A stretch of 64,000 nucleotides of DNA from Betaproteobacteria bacterium. GTDB taxonomy: Bacteria > Pseudomonadota > Gammaproteobacteria > Burkholderiales > Burkholderiaceae_A. The DNA is taken from assembly GCA_016868255.1 (NCBI GenBank), contig VGHN01000002.1, forward strand, positions 87,992-151,991. Direction: 5' to 3'. A program made the position numbers and the translations under genes. Of the stretch, positions 43,308 through 56,336 are shown one piece after another; within the stretch, counting starts at the first letter, position 1, and every line of letters starts with the position of its first letter. The notes below the pieces were generated by a model. The model saw nothing but the letters and a program-made list of their open reading frames with translations. It was not told the origin of the DNA and made no database searches.

Positions 43308-45431
43308 GTGTTCAATATTGCCAAAGAGTCTTTTAAGTACGGTTCCAACACGGTCACTCTGGAAACGGGAGAAGTGGCCCGTCAGGCCTCGGGGGCCGTG
43401 ATGGTCAATATGGACGACACCGTTGTGTTGGCCACGGTGGTCGCAGCGAAGTCGGCCAAAGCCGGACAAGATTTCTTCCCCCTCACTGTGGATTACATGG
43501 AGAAGACCTACGCGGCAGGGAAGATTCCCGGCGGCTTCTTCAAACGCGAAGGTCGTCCAAGCGAGAAAGAGACGCTCACGAGCCGGCTCATCGACCGCCC
43601 CATTCGTCCGCTCTTTCCAGAAGGCTTCTACAACGAGGTTCAGGTCGTCTGCACCGTCGTCTCTTTGAATCCCGAGGTGGATCCCGACATTCCGGCCATG
43701 ATTGGCGCCTCTGCTGCGCTTGCCATCTCAGGGGTGCCCTTCAGTGGCCCCATTGGAGCGGCTCGCGTTGGTTACATCAACGGCGCCTATGTCCTTAACC
43801 CAAGCGCCACAGAGTTGAAGTCCTCCCGTCTCGATCTCGTGGTGGCTGGAACGGAATCTGCGGTGCTAATGGTGGAGTCCGAGGCCGATCAACTCCCCGA
43901 GGATGTCATGCTGGGTGCCGTGGTCTATGGCCACGATCAAATGCGCCAGGCGATTGACGCCATTCATCGATTGGTGGAAAAGGCAGGCAAGCCCGAGTGG
44001 GAGTGGAAGCCCGCTGCCCAGAACGAGTCTCTGGTCTCTCGAATCAAGGCCATTGCAGAGTCTGACCTGCAGGCCGCTTACTTGCTGCGTAACAAGCAAG
44101 AGCGTTCGCAGAAGCTCAAAGAAATTTACGCCAAGGTCGATGACACACTGGCCGCCGAGGGACTCAACCCCGAGGGCAATATCGTCAACGACACCCTCTT
44201 CGCACTCGAGGCCGCAACAGTGCGGGGTCAAATTCTTGCGGGGCAGCCTCGCATCGATGGCCGTGATACCCGCACCGTTCGCCCCATCGAGATTCGCACC
44301 GGCGTGTTGCCCCGAACCCATGGCTCGGCGCTCTTTACACGCGGCGAGACCCAGGCACTCGTGGTCGCCACTCTTGGAACCAATCGGGATGAGCAGATCA
44401 TCGATGCCCTTGGTGGCGAGTACCGGGATCGCTTCATGCTCCACTACAACATGCCCCCATATGCCACCGGTGAGACCGGTCGCGTTGGAACGCCCAAGCG
44501 CCGTGAGATTGGCCATGGCCGCTTGGCCAAGCGCGCGCTCGTCGCTGTTCTTCCCAGTCCCGAGGATTTCGCCTACTCCATGCGGGTCGTGAGTGAGATC
44601 ACCGAGTCCAATGGATCCTCCTCCATGGCGTCGGTCTGTGGCGGTTGTCTCTCTCTGATGGATGCAGGCGTTCCGTTGAAGGCCCATGTGGCGGGGATTG
44701 CCATGGGCCTCATTAAAGAGGGCGCCCGATTTGCTGTTTTGACCGACATCCTCGGTGACGAGGACCACCTCGGAGACATGGATTTCAAGGTGGCCGGATC
44801 CGAGATTGGTGTCACCGCCTTGCAGATGGACATCAAGATTCAGGGCATTACCAAAGAGATCATGCAGGTGGCCTTGGCCCAGGCGCTCGAGGCCCGTTTG
44901 CACATCCTCGGAAAGATGAAGGCCGCCATGGGTTCGGCCCGCACCGAACTCTCCGAGTTTGCACCGCGCCTCTACACCATGAAGATCAACCCCGAGCGGA
45001 TTCGCGATGTCATTGGAAAGGGTGGTGCGACCATTCGTGCCATCACCGAGGAAACCGGCACCACCATCGACATCCAAGAAGACGGCTCTATCACCATTGC
45101 AGCCACCACGGGAGACGCTGCGCGGCAAGCCATGAAGCGCATCGAGGAACTGACGGCCGAAGTGGAAGTTGGACGTGTCTACGATGGCACGGTGCTTCGC
45201 CTGTTGGAATTCGGTGCCATCGTCTCCGTCCTTCCGGGCAAAGATGGTCTTCTGCACATTTCGCAGATTGCCAATGAGCGGGTCAACCAGGTTTCCGACT
45301 ACCTTAAAGAAGGCCAGTCGTTGCGGGTCAAGGTGATCGAGGCCGATGAGAAGGGGCGTCTGCGCCTCTCGATGAAGGCCTTGCTTGAGGCCCAGGATTC
45401 CTCGGGAGACGCTCCCGCCACTGGAAACTAA
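43308..45431 (+). CDS. pnp: Polyribonucleotide nucleotidyltransferase (GTG start; ORF track opens at 43260)
   Basis: [33 protein letters not shown]; RNase PH repeats, KH ([17 protein letters not shown]) and S1 domains; AGGAG before GTG. Confidence 0.96.
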   Translation: MFNIAKESFKYGSNTVTLETGEVARQASGAVMVNMDDTVVLATVVAAKSAKAGQDFFPLTVDYMEKTYAAGKIPGGFFKREGRPSEKETLTSRLIDRPIRPLFPEGFYNEVQVVCTVVSLNPEVDPDIPAMIGASAALAISGVPFSGPIGAARVGYINGAYVLNPSATELKSSRLDLVVAGTESAVLMVESEADQLPEDVMLGAVVYGHDQMRQAIDAIHRLVEKAGKPEWEWKPAAQNESLVSRIKAIAESDLQAAYLLRNKQERSQKLKEIYAKVDDTLAAEGLNPEGNIVNDTLFALEAATVRGQILAGQPRIDGRDTRTVRPIEIRTGVLPRTHGSALFTRGETQALVVATLGTNRDEQIIDALGGEYRDRFMLHYNMPPYATGETGRVGTPKRREIGHGRLAKRALVAVLPSPEDFAYSMRVVSEITESNGSSSMASVCGGCLSLMDAGVPLKAHVAGIAMGLIKEGARFAVLTDILGDEDHLGDMDFKVAGSEIGVTALQMDIKIQGITKEIMQVALAQALEARLHILGKMKAAMGSARTELSEFAPRLYTMKINPERIRDVIGKGGATIRAITEETGTTIDIQEDGSITIAATTGDAARQAMKRIEELTAEVEVGRVYDGTVLRLLEFGAIVSVLPGKDGLLHISQIANERVNQVSDYLKEGQSLRVKVIEADEKGRLRLSMKALLEAQDSSGDAPATGN

Positions 45432-45461
45432 TCAACGCGAGACACTGACGGGCCATCCCAG

Positions 45462-46259
45462 ATGCGCACCCCCCTCGTGATCGGCAATTGGAAGATGAAC
45501 GGTGACATGGTCTCCAACGAGAAGTGCTTGTCGGACCTCCTCGAGAGGGTGGGGCCCACGCTCGAGACTGGCGGTATTGAAATGGGCATTGCTGCGCCTG
45601 CCCCTTATCTCTTTCAGGTCGCCGTGCGCTTGAAGGGCAGAGCCGCCTGTGTCTGGGGTTCCCAAGACGTCTCCGACGAGGGCTCCGGTGCTTTCACCGG
45701 GGAAATTTCTGCATTCATGCTGAAAGACTTTGAATGTGGCTTCAGCCTCGTCGGGCACTCGGAGCGGCGTGCTCGGCACGCCGAGACCAACTCGGTTGCC
45801 TCGAGAAAAATCCAGCGCCTGATCGAGGCGGGACTCATTCCCGTCTTGTGTGTTGGCGAGTCTCTGGAAGACCGGCAGGCGGGTCGTGCCGAGGTGGTGG
45901 TTTGCGAACAGCTCAGAGAGGCGCTGGTCTCTATGAGTGACGACTCAGCTTCTCCCATCGTGCTTGCCTACGAGCCTGTTTGGGCCATCGGCACAGGCAA
46001 ACAGGCCTCCCCCTCAGACGCGCAGCAGATGCATGCAGCGCTGCGCGAAACGCTGTCTCAACGGTCCGACGCTTTGGCATCCAACACTCGCATCATCTAC
46101 GGTGGAAGTCTCACCGCCTCAAATGCGGCGGTCTTGTTTGAGCAACCCGATATCGATGGTGGCTTGGTGGGTGGCGCCTCGCTCGACCCCGTCTCTTTTG
46201 CGAGCATCGTTGCGCTCTCCCAACTCTCATCGGTCTCGGCCGCCTCAACCTCCCATTAA
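45462..46259 (+). CDS. tpiA: Triosephosphate isomerase
   Basis: VIGNWKMNG, VGHSERR, AYEPVWAIGTGKQAS, IIYGGSL. Confidence 0.97.
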   Translation: MRTPLVIGNWKMNGDMVSNEKCLSDLLERVGPTLETGGIEMGIAAPAPYLFQVAVRLKGRAACVWGSQDVSDEGSGAFTGEISAFMLKDFECGFSLVGHSERRARHAETNSVASRKIQRLIEAGLIPVLCVGESLEDRQAGRAEVVVCEQLREALVSMSDDSASPIVLAYEPVWAIGTGKQASPSDAQQMHAALRETLSQRSDALASNTRIIYGGSLTASNAAVLFEQPDIDGGLVGGASLDPVSFASIVALSQLSSVSAASTSH

Positions 46260-46279
46260 TCCTTACTGATCGGTTCCCT

Positions 46280-46669
46280 ATGTCTTGGCTCTCTGGTTTG
46301 CTCAATGTTCTGCAAGTGGTCTCGGCCCTGGGCATTATTATTTTGGTCCTGCTCCAACAGGGCAAAGGTGCCGACATGGGTGCGGCATTTGGTTCGGGTT
46401 CGTCCGGGTCGGTCTTCGGCGCCAGCGGCTCCGCCAACTTTCTCTCGCGCAGCACAGCTGTTCTTGCTGTGGTCTTCTTCACCTCTACGCTGGGGCTGAG
46501 CTTTCTCGCGAACAAGGGCAATGAGCGGGCGTCCCCCGGTGGCGGTATTATGGAGAGCATTCCGGCGTCCACAATTCCTGCGCAGCAGGGTGCCACAGGC
46601 GAAGCCGGTGCGAGTTCCGTGCCCGTGCCGTCGACACTTCCTAGCGGTGGAGTGCCCGGGAAGCAGTAA
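46280..46669 (+). CDS. secG: Preprotein translocase subunit SecG
   Basis: ILVLLQQGKGADMGAAFGSGSSGSVFGASGSANFLSRSTAVLA. Confidence 0.96.
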   Translation: MSWLSGLLNVLQVVSALGIIILVLLQQGKGADMGAAFGSGSSGSVFGASGSANFLSRSTAVLAVVFFTSTLGLSFLANKGNERASPGGGIMESIPASTIPAQQGATGEAGASSVPVPSTLPSGGVPGKQ

Positions 46670-46725
46670 GAAAAATCATCTATAAGTTGTTCAGGTTGTT
46701 GATGTTGGTCAACGCAGTTGGTAAT

Positions 46726-46810
46726 GCCGACGTGGTGGAATTGGTAGACACGCTATCTTGAGGGGGTAGTGGCGAAAGCTGTGCGAGTTCGAGTCTCGCC
46801 GTCGGCACCA
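46726..46810 (+). tRNA. tRNA-Leu(GAG)
   Basis: 85 nt with long variable arm; acceptor GCCGACG/CGTCGGC, anticodon loop CTTGAGG, encoded CCA. Confidence 0.95.
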
Positions 46811-46844
46811 CAAATAGCTCGCATCGGTCTCACAAGGGGGATTT

Positions 46845-47204
46845 ATGGATCTGGAGCAGTACCTGCCTGTGCTGCTATTTATTTTGGTGGGCGCGGCCGT
46901 TGGAATTGGCCCCATGCTCATTGGAAAGCTACTGGGTCCCAGTCGTCCCGACACCGAAAAGCTCTCCCCCTATGAATGCGGATTCGAGGCCTTTGAAGAT
47001 TCTCGAATGCAGTTCGATATCCGCTATTACCTCGTTGCGATTCTTTTCATCCTCTTTGACCTCGAGATCGCCTTCCTTTTTCCCTGGGCAGTAAGCCTCA
47101 GTGAGATCGGATTCTTCGGATTTATGTCGATGATGGTCTTCCTTGGAATTCTGGTGCTGGGCTTCATCTATGAGTGGATGAAGGGCGCCCTCGACTGGGA
47201 ATAG
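46845..47204 (+). CDS. nuoA: NADH-quinone oxidoreductase subunit A
   Basis: [40 protein letters not shown]. Confidence 0.97.
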   Translation: MDLEQYLPVLLFILVGAAVGIGPMLIGKLLGPSRPDTEKLSPYECGFEAFEDSRMQFDIRYYLVAILFILFDLEIAFLFPWAVSLSEIGFFGFMSMMVFLGILVLGFIYEWMKGALDWE

Positions 47205-47208
47205 CGCC

Positions 47209-47688
47209 ATGGCGATTGACGGCATCCTCAAGCAAGGGTTTATCACCACGACTGCCGACGAGGTTCTGAATTGGACCCGCACCGGGTCGCTATGGCCTAT
47301 GACATTCGGATTGGCTTGCTGCGCGGTCGAAATGATGCACGCAGGTGCGTCGCGTTATGACCTCGACCGATTCGGTGTTGTGTTTCGTCCGAGTCCAAGG
47401 CAATCCGATCTCATGATTGTTGCTGGCACACTCTGCAACAAGATGGCCCCCGCGCTTCGCAAGGTCTATGACCAGATGCCGGAGCCTCGCTGGGTCCTCT
47501 CCATGGGTTCTTGCGCCAATGGCGGTGGCTACTACCACTATTCCTACTCCGTGGTTCGGGGCTGCGATCGAATCGTTCCCGTCGATGTCTATGTGCCGGG
47601 CTGCCCGCCCACTGCTGAAGCACTTCTTTATGGAATTATTCAGTTGCAGCAAAAAATTAAACGCACGCATACGATCGCGCGGGACTAG
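47209..47688 (+). CDS. nuoB: NADH-quinone oxidoreductase subunit B
   Basis: [45 protein letters not shown]. Confidence 0.98.
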   Translation: MAIDGILKQGFITTTADEVLNWTRTGSLWPMTFGLACCAVEMMHAGASRYDLDRFGVVFRPSPRQSDLMIVAGTLCNKMAPALRKVYDQMPEPRWVLSMGSCANGGGYYHYSYSVVRGCDRIVPVDVYVPGCPPTAEALLYGIIQLQQKIKRTHTIARD

Positions 47689-47690
47689 CA

Positions 47691-48341
47691 ATGGCTGAGA
47701 ATCTTACTGCTCCCTCGGATTCGTCTCCCATTGAGCCGGAGGCGGTCGTCACACCGCTTTCGTCGCTCAAGGTGGCACTCGAGGCGGCACTGTCCGGTAT
47801 GTCTTGTCAGGTCGTTGAAGCCCTCGATGAGCTCACCGTAACTGTCGCTGCCACACTCTACAAAGATGTTGCACAGCGGCTTCGGGACACCCGAGGCCTT
47901 GAGTTTGACACCCTCATCGACCTGTGCGGAATGGATTACCAGGCCTACAAAGACCTTCCTCGATCAGGGCCAAGGTTTGCGGTGGTATGTCATCTCTTGT
48001 CTGTCACCCAAAACCATCGGCTGAGGCTCAGGGTGTTTTGCGCCACCGATGATTTTCCCAGTCTAGAGAGCCTCACCGATGTCTGGCCCGCTGCCAACTG
48101 GTATGAGCGTGAGGCCTTCGACCTATTCGGAATTATGTTCGAGGGCCACAAGGATCTTCGCCGAATCCTTACCGACTACGGATTCATTGGGCATCCTTTC
48201 CGCAAAGACTTTCCTGTCTCGGGCCATGTTGAGATGCGCTACGACCCAGAGCAGCGACGCGTGATTTACCAGCCGGTCACCATCGACCCCAGAGAGATCA
48301 CACCGCGTGTTGTCCGGGAGGATAACTATGGCCGAGCTTAA
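47691..48341 (+). CDS. nuoC: NADH-quinone oxidoreductase subunit C
   Basis: [44 protein letters not shown]. Confidence 0.97.
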   Translation: MAENLTAPSDSSPIEPEAVVTPLSSLKVALEAALSGMSCQVVEALDELTVTVAATLYKDVAQRLRDTRGLEFDTLIDLCGMDYQAYKDLPRSGPRFAVVCHLLSVTQNHRLRLRVFCATDDFPSLESLTDVWPAANWYEREAFDLFGIMFEGHKDLRRILTDYGFIGHPFRKDFPVSGHVEMRYDPEQRRVIYQPVTIDPREITPRVVREDNYGRA

Positions 48342-49581
48342 GAACTACACCCTCAACTTCGGGCCCCAACATCCCGCCGCCCACGGCGTGCTTCGGCTTG
48401 TGCTGGAGCTCGACGGCGAGGTGGTTCAGCGCGCAGATCCCCATATTGGGTTGCTGCATCGAGGGACCGAGAAGCTCGCGGAATCAAAGACATTCCTTCA
48501 GTCCGTCCCCTACATGGACCGACTCGATTACGTCTCGATGATGTGCAACGAGCATGCCTATGTCATGGCCATCGAGAAGCTGCTGGGTGTGGCTCCGCCG
48601 GAGCGCGCCCAGTACATCCGTGTGATGTTCGATGAGATCACCCGCATCCTGAACCATTTGTTGTGGATCGGTGCCCACGGCCTGGATGTGGGGGCCATGG
48701 CGGTCTTCCTCTACGCATTCAGGGAGCGGGAAGACCTCATGGATTGCTATGAGGCTGTCTCGGGTGCCCGTATGCATGCGGCCTACTATCGGCCTGGCGG
48801 CGTCTATCGAGACCTGCCGGACCGAATGCCGCAGTATGAAGAGAGCCGGCTTCGCAGCAAGTCGCAGGTTAGGCGCCTGAACGAGAACCGTGAGGGAAGT
48901 CTGCTCGACTTCATCGACGATTTCACCAAGCGTTTCCCATCCTGTGTGGACGAGTACGAGACGCTTCTCACGGACAACCGGATTTGGAAGCAACGCTTGG
49001 TGGGTATTGGGGTGGTGACCCCCGAGCGAGCCAAGGCACTTGGCTTCACCGGCCCAATGCTTCGTGGCTCTGGCATCGCCTGGGATCTTCGCAAGACCCA
49101 ACCCTATGAGGTCTACGACAAGATGGAATTTGATATTCCCATCGGGCGAGAGGGCGACAGTTACGACCGGTATCTTGTGCGTGTTGCGGAGATGCGAGAG
49201 AGCAATCGCATTATTGAGCAGTGCGTTCGCTGGCTTCGTGCAAACCCCGGCCCGGTCATGTCAGACAATCACAAGGTTGCGCCGCCCAGTCGCACCCAGA
49301 TGAAGTCCAATATGGAAGAGCTCATACACCACTTCAAGCTCTTCACCGAGGGCTTCCACGTTCCAGAGGGCGAGTGTTATGCGGCCGTTGAGCATCCGAA
49401 GGGTGAGTTCGGCATCTACTTGGTCTCCGATGGGGCCAATATGCCCTACCGTGTAAAGATAAGGGCGCCTGGGTTTGCACACCTCCAGGCCCTCGATGAG
49501 ATGGCGCGCGGACACATGATCGCCGATGTCGTTACGATCATTGGAACCCAAGACATTGTTTTTGGGGAGATCGATCGATGA
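48328..49581 (+). CDS. nuoD: NADH-quinone oxidoreductase subunit D
   Basis: [40 protein letters not shown]. Confidence 0.97.
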   Translation: MAELKNYTLNFGPQHPAAHGVLRLVLELDGEVVQRADPHIGLLHRGTEKLAESKTFLQSVPYMDRLDYVSMMCNEHAYVMAIEKLLGVAPPERAQYIRVMFDEITRILNHLLWIGAHGLDVGAMAVFLYAFREREDLMDCYEAVSGARMHAAYYRPGGVYRDLPDRMPQYEESRLRSKSQVRRLNENREGSLLDFIDDFTKRFPSCVDEYETLLTDNRIWKQRLVGIGVVTPERAKALGFTGPMLRGSGIAWDLRKTQPYEVYDKMEFDIPIGREGDSYDRYLVRVAEMRESNRIIEQCVRWLRANPGPVMSDNHKVAPPSRTQMKSNMEELIHHFKLFTEGFHVPEGECYAAVEHPKGEFGIYLVSDGANMPYRVKIRAPGFAHLQALDEMARGHMIADVVTIIGTQDIVFGEIDR

Positions 49582-50114
49582 CCGTTCAGCTCCAAATCAG
49601 CGAGAGCCCCATTAAGCGTCTCTCCCCCGAGGCTTATCAAAAGATCGATCGGGAGCTTGCGAAGTACCCTCCGGATCAGAAGCAGTCGGCGGTGATGTCT
49701 GCACTTCGGATTGCCCAAGTCGAGCATGGCATGGTGACCCCCGAGCTCGAGGAGGAAATCGCCGATTATCTTGGCATGGCCCCCATGGCCGTCCATGAGG
49801 TTTCGACTTTCTACAACATGTACAACCTGCGCCCGATGGGGCGCTTCAAGTTGACCGTCTGCACGAATCTGCCCTGTGCGTTGCGTTCATCCAATCAGGC
49901 GGCCGAGTACCTCAAGCACCAGTTGGGGATTGGCTTCGGGGAGACCACAGCCGATGGCGTCTTTACGCTTCAAGAAGGCGAGTGCTTTGGGGCCTGCGGT
50001 GACGCGCCGGTGGTACTGGTGAACGACCACCGCATGTGCAGTTGGCTGTCCAACGAGCGGATCGATGCATTGTTGTCCGAGTTGCGTGAACAAGCGAACG
50101 AGGGAGAGGCGTAA
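49578..50114 (+). CDS. nuoE: NADH-quinone oxidoreductase subunit E
   Basis: [46 protein letters not shown]. Confidence 0.96.
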   Translation: MTVQLQISESPIKRLSPEAYQKIDRELAKYPPDQKQSAVMSALRIAQVEHGMVTPELEEEIADYLGMAPMAVHEVSTFYNMYNLRPMGRFKLTVCTNLPCALRSSNQAAEYLKHQLGIGFGETTADGVFTLQEGECFGACGDAPVVLVNDHRMCSWLSNERIDALLSELREQANEGEA

Positions 50115-51449
50115 ATGGGTGCACCCGACATTCCCCTGATTGATACCTGCTTCCATGGCCGTCACCTGCAGCCACAGATTCTGGCCGATTTGGCTCCCGA
50201 CGCCTGGGATTTGAAGTCTTATGAGTCACGCGGGGGTTACAAGGCGCTCAAGAAGATACTCGGCCTTGATGGTGGCCCTGGGATGACTCAAGAGGAAGTC
50301 ATCGCTGAGGTCAAAGCCTCGGGGCTTCGGGGCCGTGGTGGGGCTGGCTTCCCCACCGGTCTGAAGTGGAGTTTCATGCCCGCCAAGCTCCCGGTGCAGA
50401 AGTACCTCGTCTGCAACTCCGACGAGGGAGAGCCAGGCACCTTCAAAGACCGAGACATCATTCGATACAACCCCCACATTCTCATCGAAGGCATGGCGAT
50501 TGCTGCTTATGCGATGGGCATCAATGTGGGTTACAACTATATTCACGGCGAAATCTGGCAGGCCTACGAGCGGTTCGAGGAGGCCCTTGATGAGGCAAGG
50601 GCGGCAGGTTACCTAGGGAAAAACATTCTCAAGAGCAATTTTAGTTTTGAACTCCATGCCCACCATGGCTATGGCGCTTATATTTGCGGCGAGGAAACCG
50701 CCTTGCTTGAGTCTCTGGAAGGAAAGAAGGGCCAACCAAGGTTCAAGCCGCCGTTTCCTGCAAGTTACGGCCTCTATGGCAAGCCGACAACCATTAACAA
50801 CACCGAAACATTTTCAGCAGTTCCTTGGATCATTCGCAACGGTGGCCAAGCCTACCTGGAGGTGGGGCGGCCCAACAATGGCGGCACCAAGATCTTCTCT
50901 GTGTCCGGTGATGTCGAGCGACCGGGCAACTATGAGATTCCCCTTGGAACTTCCTTTGCAAAACTCCTTGAGTTGGCGGGCGGCATGCGCGAAGGACGCA
51001 AGCTCAAGGCCGTCATCCCGGGCGGATCCTCCATGCCGGTGCTGCCCGCTGACATCATGATGGCCACCGATATGGACTACGACTCCATCTCGAAGGCAGG
51101 GTCCATGCTTGGATCGGGTGCGGTCATTGTCATGAATGAGACACGCTGCATGGTGCGATCTCTGCTGCGCCTCTCGTATTTCTACCACGAGGAATCCTGT
51201 GGTCAATGCACGCCGTGTCGCGAAGGAACCGGTTGGCTCTGGCGCATGGTCAAGCGAATCGAAGAGGGGAAGGGCACCTCAGAAGACCTTGAGCAGCTCA
51301 ACCGAATTGCTGACAACATCCAGGGCCGCACCATTTGTGCCCTTGGAGACGCTGCGGCGATGCCGGTGCGTGCTTTCATCAAGCATTTCCGTCACGAGTT
51401 CGAACACCACATTACGCACGGCCGTTGCATGGTCCCAGACTACCTCTAG
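50115..51449 (+). CDS. nuoF: NADH-quinone oxidoreductase subunit F
   Basis: [50 protein letters not shown]. Confidence 0.97.
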   Translation: MGAPDIPLIDTCFHGRHLQPQILADLAPDAWDLKSYESRGGYKALKKILGLDGGPGMTQEEVIAEVKASGLRGRGGAGFPTGLKWSFMPAKLPVQKYLVCNSDEGEPGTFKDRDIIRYNPHILIEGMAIAAYAMGINVGYNYIHGEIWQAYERFEEALDEARAAGYLGKNILKSNFSFELHAHHGYGAYICGEETALLESLEGKKGQPRFKPPFPASYGLYGKPTTINNTETFSAVPWIIRNGGQAYLEVGRPNNGGTKIFSVSGDVERPGNYEIPLGTSFAKLLELAGGMREGRKLKAVIPGGSSMPVLPADIMMATDMDYDSISKAGSMLGSGAVIVMNETRCMVRSLLRLSYFYHEESCGQCTPCREGTGWLWRMVKRIEEGKGTSEDLEQLNRIADNIQGRTICALGDAAAMPVRAFIKHFRHEFEHHITHGRCMVPDYL

Positions 51450-51457
51450 AGATAAGC

Positions 51458-53827
51458 ATGAGCATGATTGAACTCGAGATCGATGGCCGGAAGATAGAGG
51501 TTCCCGCTGGAAGCATGGTCATGGATGCGGCCACGAAGTTGGGCCTCTATGTGCCGCACTTTTGTTATCACAAGAAGTTGTCCATCGCCGCCAACTGCAG
51601 AATGTGTCTAGTGGAGGTTGAGAAGGCGCCCAAGGCTCTACCAGCCTGTGCCACGCCCGTTACTGCCGGCATGAAGGTTTTTACTGCGAGCGACAAGGCG
51701 CGTCAGGCGCAGAAGAGTGTGATGGAGTTTTTGCTCATTAATCACCCGCTCGATTGCCCCATTTGCGACCAGGGGGGTGAGTGTCAGTTGCAGGATCTTG
51801 CGGTTGGGTATGGTCCTTCTTCGTCCCAATTCAGCGAGACCAAGCGAGTGGTCTTCCACAAGCCGATGGGGCCGCTCATCTCCGCCCAAGAGATGTCGCG
51901 TTGTATTCACTGCACCCGTTGCGTTCGTTTTGGGCAAGAGATCGCCGGCCTCATGGAGTTGGGAATGGCGGGTCGGGGCGAGCACTCAGAGATCATGAGT
52001 TTTGTTGGCCAGGCGGTGGAGCACGAGCTCTCTGGGAACATGATCGATGTCTGCCCCGTTGGGGCTCTCACCAGCAAGCCCTTTCGGTACCAGGCCCGCA
52101 CATGGGAGCTGGCGCGACGCCGATCCGTTAGTCCCCATGATTCAGTCGGAGCCAACGTCACTCTTCAGGTGAAGTCCGGTCGTGTGCTCCGGGTGGTGCC
52201 CTTCGAGAATGAGTCGGTTAATGAGTGCTGGATCTCCGATCGAGACCGCTTCGCCTACGAGGGACTCTCGTCCCCCGATCGCCTGCGCGTGCCCATGCTG
52301 CGCAACCCCGATGGAAGTTGGCGTGAGGTCGAATGGGGCGAGGCGCTTTCCGAAGCCGCCCGCGTTCTCAAGAGTGCATCGGGTCGAGGAGCAAATCGCA
52401 TTCGCTCGCTGGCCTCCCCCATCTCAACCCTGGAAGAGCTTGCGCTTCTGTCGCGTCTGACTCGCGGCATGCAAAGCGATGCGGTTGATTGTCGCCCCCA
52501 TCTCTCGGAGTCTGGCTTTGATGCCCGAGTAAGTGGTGTTCCCACACTGGGTCGTTCACTCGAGTCCTTTAGTTCGATTCAGCGCTTGTTTGTTGTTGGC
52601 GCATCGCTTCGATCGGAGTCTCCGCTGCTGGCCCAACGCATCCGGCAGGCCACTAAGCGTGGTGCAGAGGTTCATCGCCTGCACGCCTATGCCGAGCGCC
52701 TGCTCATGCCAGTCAAGGAGACACTCGTGGCTGCGCCCTCCCAGTGGTTGGAAGAGTTGCGCGCCATGGTTGCAATCGCGCAGTCGGGGGACTCCGCCAA
52801 GAAGACCGGTGCCGATGCAGAGAGGGCCCGTATCGTATCCTCTCTTGCCTCTGCGCCCTCGGGAAGTGAGAAAGCGCATATCTTGGCCGGCGCGGCGGTT
52901 CTATCTCATCCGAATGCGTCCCTGATTCTTGCCGAATTGAAGTCTCTCGCAGATGTGCTTGGCATCGGTTATGGTGTCATTCCCATCGGAGCAAACGGCG
53001 CTGGCGGGCCCCTGGCCGGCGCGATTCCACAGCTCGGCGGCCCCAATGCCCACGACTTCTTTCTGGATGGGGCGGCGGCATTCCTTACGCTTCACCTCGA
53101 GCCCGCATTGGATCTCTCGGATGCGCCGCGAGCCGTCTCTGCTCTGAAGGTTGCACAGACCGGATTGGGTGTTGTTGCTCTGACGTCTTATCGTTCGGCG
53201 GTCGAATCGGTTGCGAGCATCATGCTGCCAGTCGCGCCCTTCAGCGAGACCTCCGGAAGTTTTGTTAATGCAGAAGGGCGGTTGCAGTCATTTCAGGGTG
53301 CGGTGCCGCCATTGGGCCAGGCCCGTCCGGCTTGGAAGGTCCTAAGGGTTCTTGGAAACCTGTTGGATCTCTCGGACTTTGACTACGAATCATCGGAGGC
53401 CGTGCTCCAGAGTTTGGTCGGAGACTTGGCCTCTGGCCAGTGCATCGATGGATTGGGGTTGCGTCCCACCGGTGGGAGCGCCTCACCGGTCGTGCACGAT
53501 CCCCGTCTCTTTGAGCGACTTGGTGAAACCCCCATTTTCATGTCCGATCCAATCCTTCGCCGATCCGATTGCCTTCTGCAGACCCGTCAGTCTGCGGACC
53601 CCGAGGTGGTTCTCCACCCCGATGACCTCGAGGCACTCGGTGGTTCGGTCTCGACCCCCATTGAGCTTCGGTCTGGAGGGAATCGGCTTGTGTTGATGCC
53701 TCGCTGTGATCCCACTCAGGCCAGGGGTGTGGTTCGTGTTGCGGTGGGCCACCCGTCAAGTGCATCCCTCAATAATCGGTTCGGATGGGTGGAGGTTTCT
53801 TTGGCCACTGCGAGCATGGCGGCCTAG
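51458..53827 (+). CDS. nuoG: NADH-quinone oxidoreductase subunit G (ORF track opens at 51335)
   Basis: [25 protein letters not shown], 2Fe-2S and 4Fe-4S motifs ([20 protein letters not shown]), [12 protein letters not shown]. Confidence 0.96.
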   Translation: MSMIELEIDGRKIEVPAGSMVMDAATKLGLYVPHFCYHKKLSIAANCRMCLVEVEKAPKALPACATPVTAGMKVFTASDKARQAQKSVMEFLLINHPLDCPICDQGGECQLQDLAVGYGPSSSQFSETKRVVFHKPMGPLISAQEMSRCIHCTRCVRFGQEIAGLMELGMAGRGEHSEIMSFVGQAVEHELSGNMIDVCPVGALTSKPFRYQARTWELARRRSVSPHDSVGANVTLQVKSGRVLRVVPFENESVNECWISDRDRFAYEGLSSPDRLRVPMLRNPDGSWREVEWGEALSEAARVLKSASGRGANRIRSLASPISTLEELALLSRLTRGMQSDAVDCRPHLSESGFDARVSGVPTLGRSLESFSSIQRLFVVGASLRSESPLLAQRIRQATKRGAEVHRLHAYAERLLMPVKETLVAAPSQWLEELRAMVAIAQSGDSAKKTGADAERARIVSSLASAPSGSEKAHILAGAAVLSHPNASLILAELKSLADVLGIGYGVIPIGANGAGGPLAGAIPQLGGPNAHDFFLDGAAAFLTLHLEPALDLSDAPRAVSALKVAQTGLGVVALTSYRSAVESVASIMLPVAPFSETSGSFVNAEGRLQSFQGAVPPLGQARPAWKVLRVLGNLLDLSDFDYESSEAVLQSLVGDLASGQCIDGLGLRPTGGSASPVVHDPRLFERLGETPIFMSDPILRRSDCLLQTRQSADPEVVLHPDDLEALGGSVSTPIELRSGGNRLVLMPRCDPTQARGVVRVAVGHPSSASLNNRFGWVEVSLATASMAA

Positions 53828-53835
53828 GCGATTCG

Positions 53836-54903
53836 ATGAACGATTTCATTCTCTCCTTCACGCAGTTCGGCAATGGGCTTTTTGGTCCCGCTTGGCCTGT
53901 TGTTTATAGCCTAGTGAAGATTGTGCTGATTGTCCTGCCGTTGCTGGGTGCGGTGGCCTACCTCACGCTTTGGGAACGCAAGCTGATTGGCTGGATGCAT
54001 GTTCGCCTTGGGCCAAACCGAGTGGGACCAATGGGTCTGCTCCAGCCAATTGCAGATGCCCTAAAGCTCATGACAAAGGAAATCATTGTTCCAAGTCAGG
54101 CCAATAAGGGTCTCTACATCTTGGCACCCATCATGACCATCATGCCCGCTATGGCTGCTTGGGCCGTGATGCCATTTGGCCCAGAGGCGGTTCTTGCCAA
54201 CATCAATGCGGGTCTTTTGTTGCTTCTAGCGATTACCTCGCTTGAGGTCTACGGGGTGATCTTGGCCGGTTGGGCCTCCAACTCAAAGTATGCATTCCTT
54301 GCGGCTATGCGTGCATCTGCGCAGATGGTCTCTTACGAGCTTGCGATTGGTTTTGCCTTGGTTGTGGTGTTGATGGTCTCGGGCAGCCTCAATCTCATTG
54401 ATATTGTTCAGGGTCAGCAGAAGGGGCAGTTCACTGAAATTGGTTTGAATTTCCTCTCCTGGAATTGGTTGCCCTTGCTTCCCATCTTCGTTGTCTACTT
54501 TGTCTCGGGCGTGGCTGAAACGAATCGACATCCCTTCGACGTGGTCGAGGGTGAATCAGAGATCGTTGCCGGGCACATGGTGGAGTACTCCGGAATGGCC
54601 TTTGCGGTCTTCTTTCTGGCCGAGTACGCCAACATGATCCTCATCTCCGCCCTGGCGGCTCTTATGTTTCTGGGAGGTTGGGATGCACCGGTGGCGGCAC
54701 TCGACTTCATACCGGGCTGGATTTGGCTGGGAATCAAGACATTTTTGGTGGTGAGTATGTTCATTTGGTTGCGGGCCTCTTACCCCCGCTACCGCTACGA
54801 CCAGATCATGCGTCTCGGCTGGAAGATCTTCATTCCTGTCACGTTGGTCTGGTTGGTCGTTGTGGGCATCTGGATTCAAACTCCCTTCAACATTTGGAAG
54901 TAG
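53836..54903 (+). CDS. nuoH: NADH-quinone oxidoreductase subunit H
   Basis: [51 protein letters not shown]. Confidence 0.97.
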   Translation: MNDFILSFTQFGNGLFGPAWPVVYSLVKIVLIVLPLLGAVAYLTLWERKLIGWMHVRLGPNRVGPMGLLQPIADALKLMTKEIIVPSQANKGLYILAPIMTIMPAMAAWAVMPFGPEAVLANINAGLLLLLAITSLEVYGVILAGWASNSKYAFLAAMRASAQMVSYELAIGFALVVVLMVSGSLNLIDIVQGQQKGQFTEIGLNFLSWNWLPLLPIFVVYFVSGVAETNRHPFDVVEGESEIVAGHMVEYSGMAFAVFFLAEYANMILISALAALMFLGGWDAPVAALDFIPGWIWLGIKTFLVVSMFIWLRASYPRYRYDQIMRLGWKIFIPVTLVWLVVVGIWIQTPFNIWK

Positions 54904-54913
54904 GAGGGCATCC

Positions 54914-55420
54914 ATGAACACCTCCAGCAAACGCAGCCCCATCGCACATTTCCTGAAGTCGTTTCTCTTACTCGAGATGCTTCAGGGTCTCGGGGTAACC
55001 CTTCGCAATCTCTTCTCTCGCAAGATCACGATTCAGTATCCTGAGGAGAAGACGCCGATGTCGCCGCGCTTTCGCGGTCTGCATGCCCTGCGGCGTTATC
55101 CGAATGGGGAAGAGCGCTGCATTGCCTGCAAGCTATGCGAAGCCGTGTGTCCAGCAAAGGCGATTACGATCGAGTCCGAGGTGAGAGACGATGGCTCAAG
55201 GCGGACCACCCGTTACGACATTGATCTCACCAAGTGCATTTTCTGCGGCTTCTGCGAGGAGAGTTGCCCGGTTGACTCTATCGTAGAGACCAATATTCAC
55301 GAGTACCACGGAGAGAAGCGTGGTGATCTCTACTTCACAAAGGAAATGTTGTTGGCAGTGGGTGATCGATACGAAAAACAAATTGCGCAGGCCCGTGAGT
55401 CTGATGCGCCCTATCGGTAA
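54914..55420 (+). CDS. nuoI: NADH-quinone oxidoreductase subunit I
   Basis: Two 4Fe-4S clusters: [32 protein letters not shown]. Confidence 0.97.
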   Translation: MNTSSKRSPIAHFLKSFLLLEMLQGLGVTLRNLFSRKITIQYPEEKTPMSPRFRGLHALRRYPNGEERCIACKLCEAVCPAKAITIESEVRDDGSRRTTRYDIDLTKCIFCGFCEESCPVDSIVETNIHEYHGEKRGDLYFTKEMLLAVGDRYEKQIAQARESDAPYR

Positions 55421-55426
55421 GGCAAT

Positions 55427-56026
55427 ATGTTCGATTCCTCTGCGGCTTTCTTTTACCTGTTTGCTGCAATACTAATTTTCGCCTCGCTTAATGTGATCAC
55501 GGCGAGGAATCCTGTGCATGCGGCGCTCTATTTGGTGCTCTCTTTTTTCTCAGCCGCAGCGCTTTGGCTCCTGTTGCAGGCGGAGTTTCTTGCCATCACC
55601 CTGGTGCTCGTCTATGTCGGTGCGGTAATGGTCTTGTTTCTCTTCGTAGTGATGATGGTCGACTTCGATCTTGACAAGCTTCGGCAAGGTTTTTGGTCAA
55701 ACCTTCGGGTGGCCCTGCCAGTCGGCGCCCTTATCGTCTTCGAGATGGGTGCCATCGTTCTGCGAAGTTTTCAGGTTCCCGAGGCCACTGCACCCAAGGT
55801 CACTGATCCGAGCAATACCAAGGCGCTGGGCAAGGTCCTCTACACCCAGTATGTCTATGCGTTTGAGATCGCGGCCGTCATTCTGCTTGTGGCCATTGTG
55901 GCTGCGATCGCCTTAACGCTTCGTCGACGGAAGGACAGCCGAAGCCAGAATCCCGGCGAGCAGGTGAAGGTTCGTGCAGAAGATCGCCTGACCATGGTCT
56001 CATTCAAGGACGGGCGGCCCGAATGA
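55427..56026 (+). CDS. nuoJ: NADH-quinone oxidoreductase subunit J
   Basis: [50 protein letters not shown]. Confidence 0.97.
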   Translation: MFDSSAAFFYLFAAILIFASLNVITARNPVHAALYLVLSFFSAAALWLLLQAEFLAITLVLVYVGAVMVLFLFVVMMVDFDLDKLRQGFWSNLRVALPVGALIVFEMGAIVLRSFQVPEATAPKVTDPSNTKALGKVLYTQYVYAFEIAAVILLVAIVAAIALTLRRRKDSRSQNPGEQVKVRAEDRLTMVSFKDGRPE

Positions 56027-56328
56027 TCACGCTTGCCCACTACCTCATTCTTGGTGCCATTCTTTTCGCGCTCAGCGTCATCGGCATCTTCATGAACCGC
56101 AAAAATCTGATTGTGCTGCTCATGGCCATTGAGCTCATGCTTCTGGCAGTGAATCTGAACTTCATCGCCTTTTCACATTTCTTGGGTGATTTGGCGGGTC
56201 AGGTATTTGTGTTTTTCATTCTTACCGTTGCGGCCGCCGAGTCTGCAATTGGTCTTGCGATCCTGGTGGTGTTGTTTCGAAACCTCAAGACCATTGAGGT
56301 GGAGAAGCTCGACGAGTTGAAGGGTTAG
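56023..56328 (+). CDS. nuoK: NADH-quinone oxidoreductase subunit K
   Basis: [44 protein letters not shown]. Confidence 0.97.
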   Translation: MITLAHYLILGAILFALSVIGIFMNRKNLIVLLMAIELMLLAVNLNFIAFSHFLGDLAGQVFVFFILTVAAAESAIGLAILVVLFRNLKTIEVEKLDELKG

Positions 56329-56336
56329 GTGCAAGC

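Noticed and set aside
43866-45257. 463-aa antisense ORF opposite pnp
   Set aside because: Same codon-bias artefact; no domain motifs and no independent regulatory signals seen.
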